Shown here: positions 51,539 to 52,063 of the stretch, in pieces
Layout: every line of letters begins with the position of its first letter
Position numbering within the stretch: the first letter of the stretch is position 1
Assembly: GCA_030706015.1 (NCBI GenBank)
Contig: JAUZPI010000026.1
Location: 1 to 52,063, forward strand
Direction of reading: 5' to 3'
Source: Bacillota bacterium
GTDB lineage: Bacteria; Bacillota; Clostridia; Clostridiales; Clostridiaceae
Length of the DNA: 52,063 nt
Translations under genes and position numbers: made by a program
Notes under the pieces: model-generated
What the model saw: the letters and a program-made list of their open reading frames with translations, nothing else
The model's database searches: none
What the model was told of the DNA's origin: nothing

Positions 51539-52063
51539 TTAAGCAATTTTTTTAATGTGCAGCAACATACCACATTTATCATTTTGTATTTTATTATGTA
51601 GTTTATTTATGTTATACCCAAAGCATAGCAATATGAATTCAGTTTTTACATTATTTTTTCCCCTAGTTAAAAACCGATTGAATCTATAATCTTCTTTTAG
51701 CACTCCAAAGGCACCCTCAACCTGAATTGATCTGTTCATTCTTAATAAAATTCCTTCGGGAGAGATTATATTTTTCAAAGACTGCTCTCTTTTTTTGATA
51801 AACAGCTTAGACACCTGCATTCTTTTATTACCAGCTGCTTTAGTACATTTTGATTTACATTGACAATCACTACAATCTTCGCATTCATAAATTGTAATCT
51901 CCGATTTATATCCTGACTTTGAATTCCTTGTAGTGATGCCGATAGGCTTGAGTCTTTTCTTATTGTAACAAGTATACTCATCATTTATTTCATCATAATC
52001 CATATTTTCACGCTTACTAATATTTCTTTTGAACTTAACCTTCTTCATAGACTCATAAATCTG
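51365..52063 (-). mobile_element. IS1182-type insertion sequence, truncated by the window edge
   Basis: Putative terminal repeat beginning GGGGATGTCTC at 51365, followed by the 3' part of a transposase gene on the minus strand that continues beyond position 52063. The other terminal repeat and target duplication cannot be seen. Confidence 0.65.
51539..52063 (-). CDS. IS1182-family transposase, C-terminal part
   Basis: The minus-strand frame is open to the window edge (residues QIYES precede the internal ATG at 52048), so the N-terminal and first catalytic residues are outside. The visible part has a Cys cluster (CEDCSDCQCKSKC), the segment RMNRSIQVEGAFGVLKEDYRFNRFLTRG containing the catalytic Glu of the DDE transposases (VEGAFGVLK), and the hydrophobic tail FILLCFGYNINKLHNK. 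This layout is that of the IS1182/DDE_Tnp_1_6 type. Confidence 0.85.
   Translation of the reverse strand, partial: QIYESMKKVKFKRNISKRENMDYDEINDEYTCYNKKRLKPIGITTRNSKSGYKSEITIYECEDCSDCQCKSKCTKAAGNKRMQVSKLFIKKREQSLKNIISPEGILLRMNRSIQVEGAFGVLKEDYRFNRFLTRGKNNVKTEFILLCFGYNINKLHNKIQNDKCGMLLHIKKIA

Noticed and set aside
1..52063. CRISPR arrays, tRNA or rRNA genes
   Set aside because: No regularly spaced repeats, cloverleaf-like segments or rRNA blocks were recognised by eye on either strand.

Overview
The window is AT-rich chromosomal DNA from an anaerobic, spore-forming Firmicute, most likely Clostridium sensu stricto. The evidence is a complete spoIIIA operon, spoIVB, spo0A, spoIIM and a GerW/YtfJ gene, in a gene order typical of clostridial chromosomes (efp, spoIIIA, nusB, folD, xse, ispA, dxs, tlyA, nadK, argR, recN, spoIVB, spo0A), together with strong GGAGG-type ribosome binding sites and frequent TTG/GTG starts.

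Layout. 1-5614: the end of efp, then spoIIIAA to spoIIIAH, which build the feeding-tube complex between mother cell and forespore. 5618-15981: an Asp23-family gene and a housekeeping block (nusB, folD, xseA, xseB, ispA, dxs, tlyA, nadK, argR, recN). 16101-18598: spoIVB and spo0A; spo0A has a perfect SigH-type promoter overlapped by a perfect 0A box. 18721-25453: a Nudix hydrolase, spoIIM, a small membrane protein, a XerD-like recombinase with altered catalytic residues, and a nucleoside-catabolism cluster (deoB, two punA paralogues, pdp). 25585-31082: dacF, scpA, scpB, gerW/ytfJ and a DUF2953 gene (both on the minus strand), a second D,D-carboxypeptidase and a small acidic protein.

The main discovery lies at 31301-48978. 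A gene for a Cys-rich, Fe-S/FAD/NAD-binding reductase is split: its first 16 codons are at 31256-31303 and the rest at 48977-49915, in the same orientation. The two pieces share only TGT, and joining them gives one 327-codon reading frame. The intervening segment of about 17.68 kb starts with a large serine recombinase gene that ends 30 bp from the left junction and stops with a terminator about 20 bp from the right junction. Joining the inner ends in silico gives a symmetric attP-like site (13 of 17 arm positions matching around a central TG). The cargo is a cobalamin-riboswitch-controlled operon with the whole anaerobic corrin pathway from sirohydrochlorin to adenosylcobinamide-phosphate precursors (cobC, cbiK, cbiP, cbiB, cobD, cbiA, cbiC, cbiD, cbiE, cbiT, cbiL, cbiF, cbiG, cbiH, cbiJ), plus alpha-ribazole salvage (cblT, cblS) and the threonine kinase pduX. 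It therefore looks like a precisely excisable B12-biosynthesis element with no visible transfer or replication genes.

48977-52063: the 3' part of the interrupted reductase, its likely partner (a GidA/TrmFO-like FAD oxidoreductase), and the end of an IS1182-type insertion sequence running off the window.

Gene starts were set from ribosome binding sites where these contradict the longest reading frame. Functions come from recognisable motifs and family resemblance read by eye; no database search was run.
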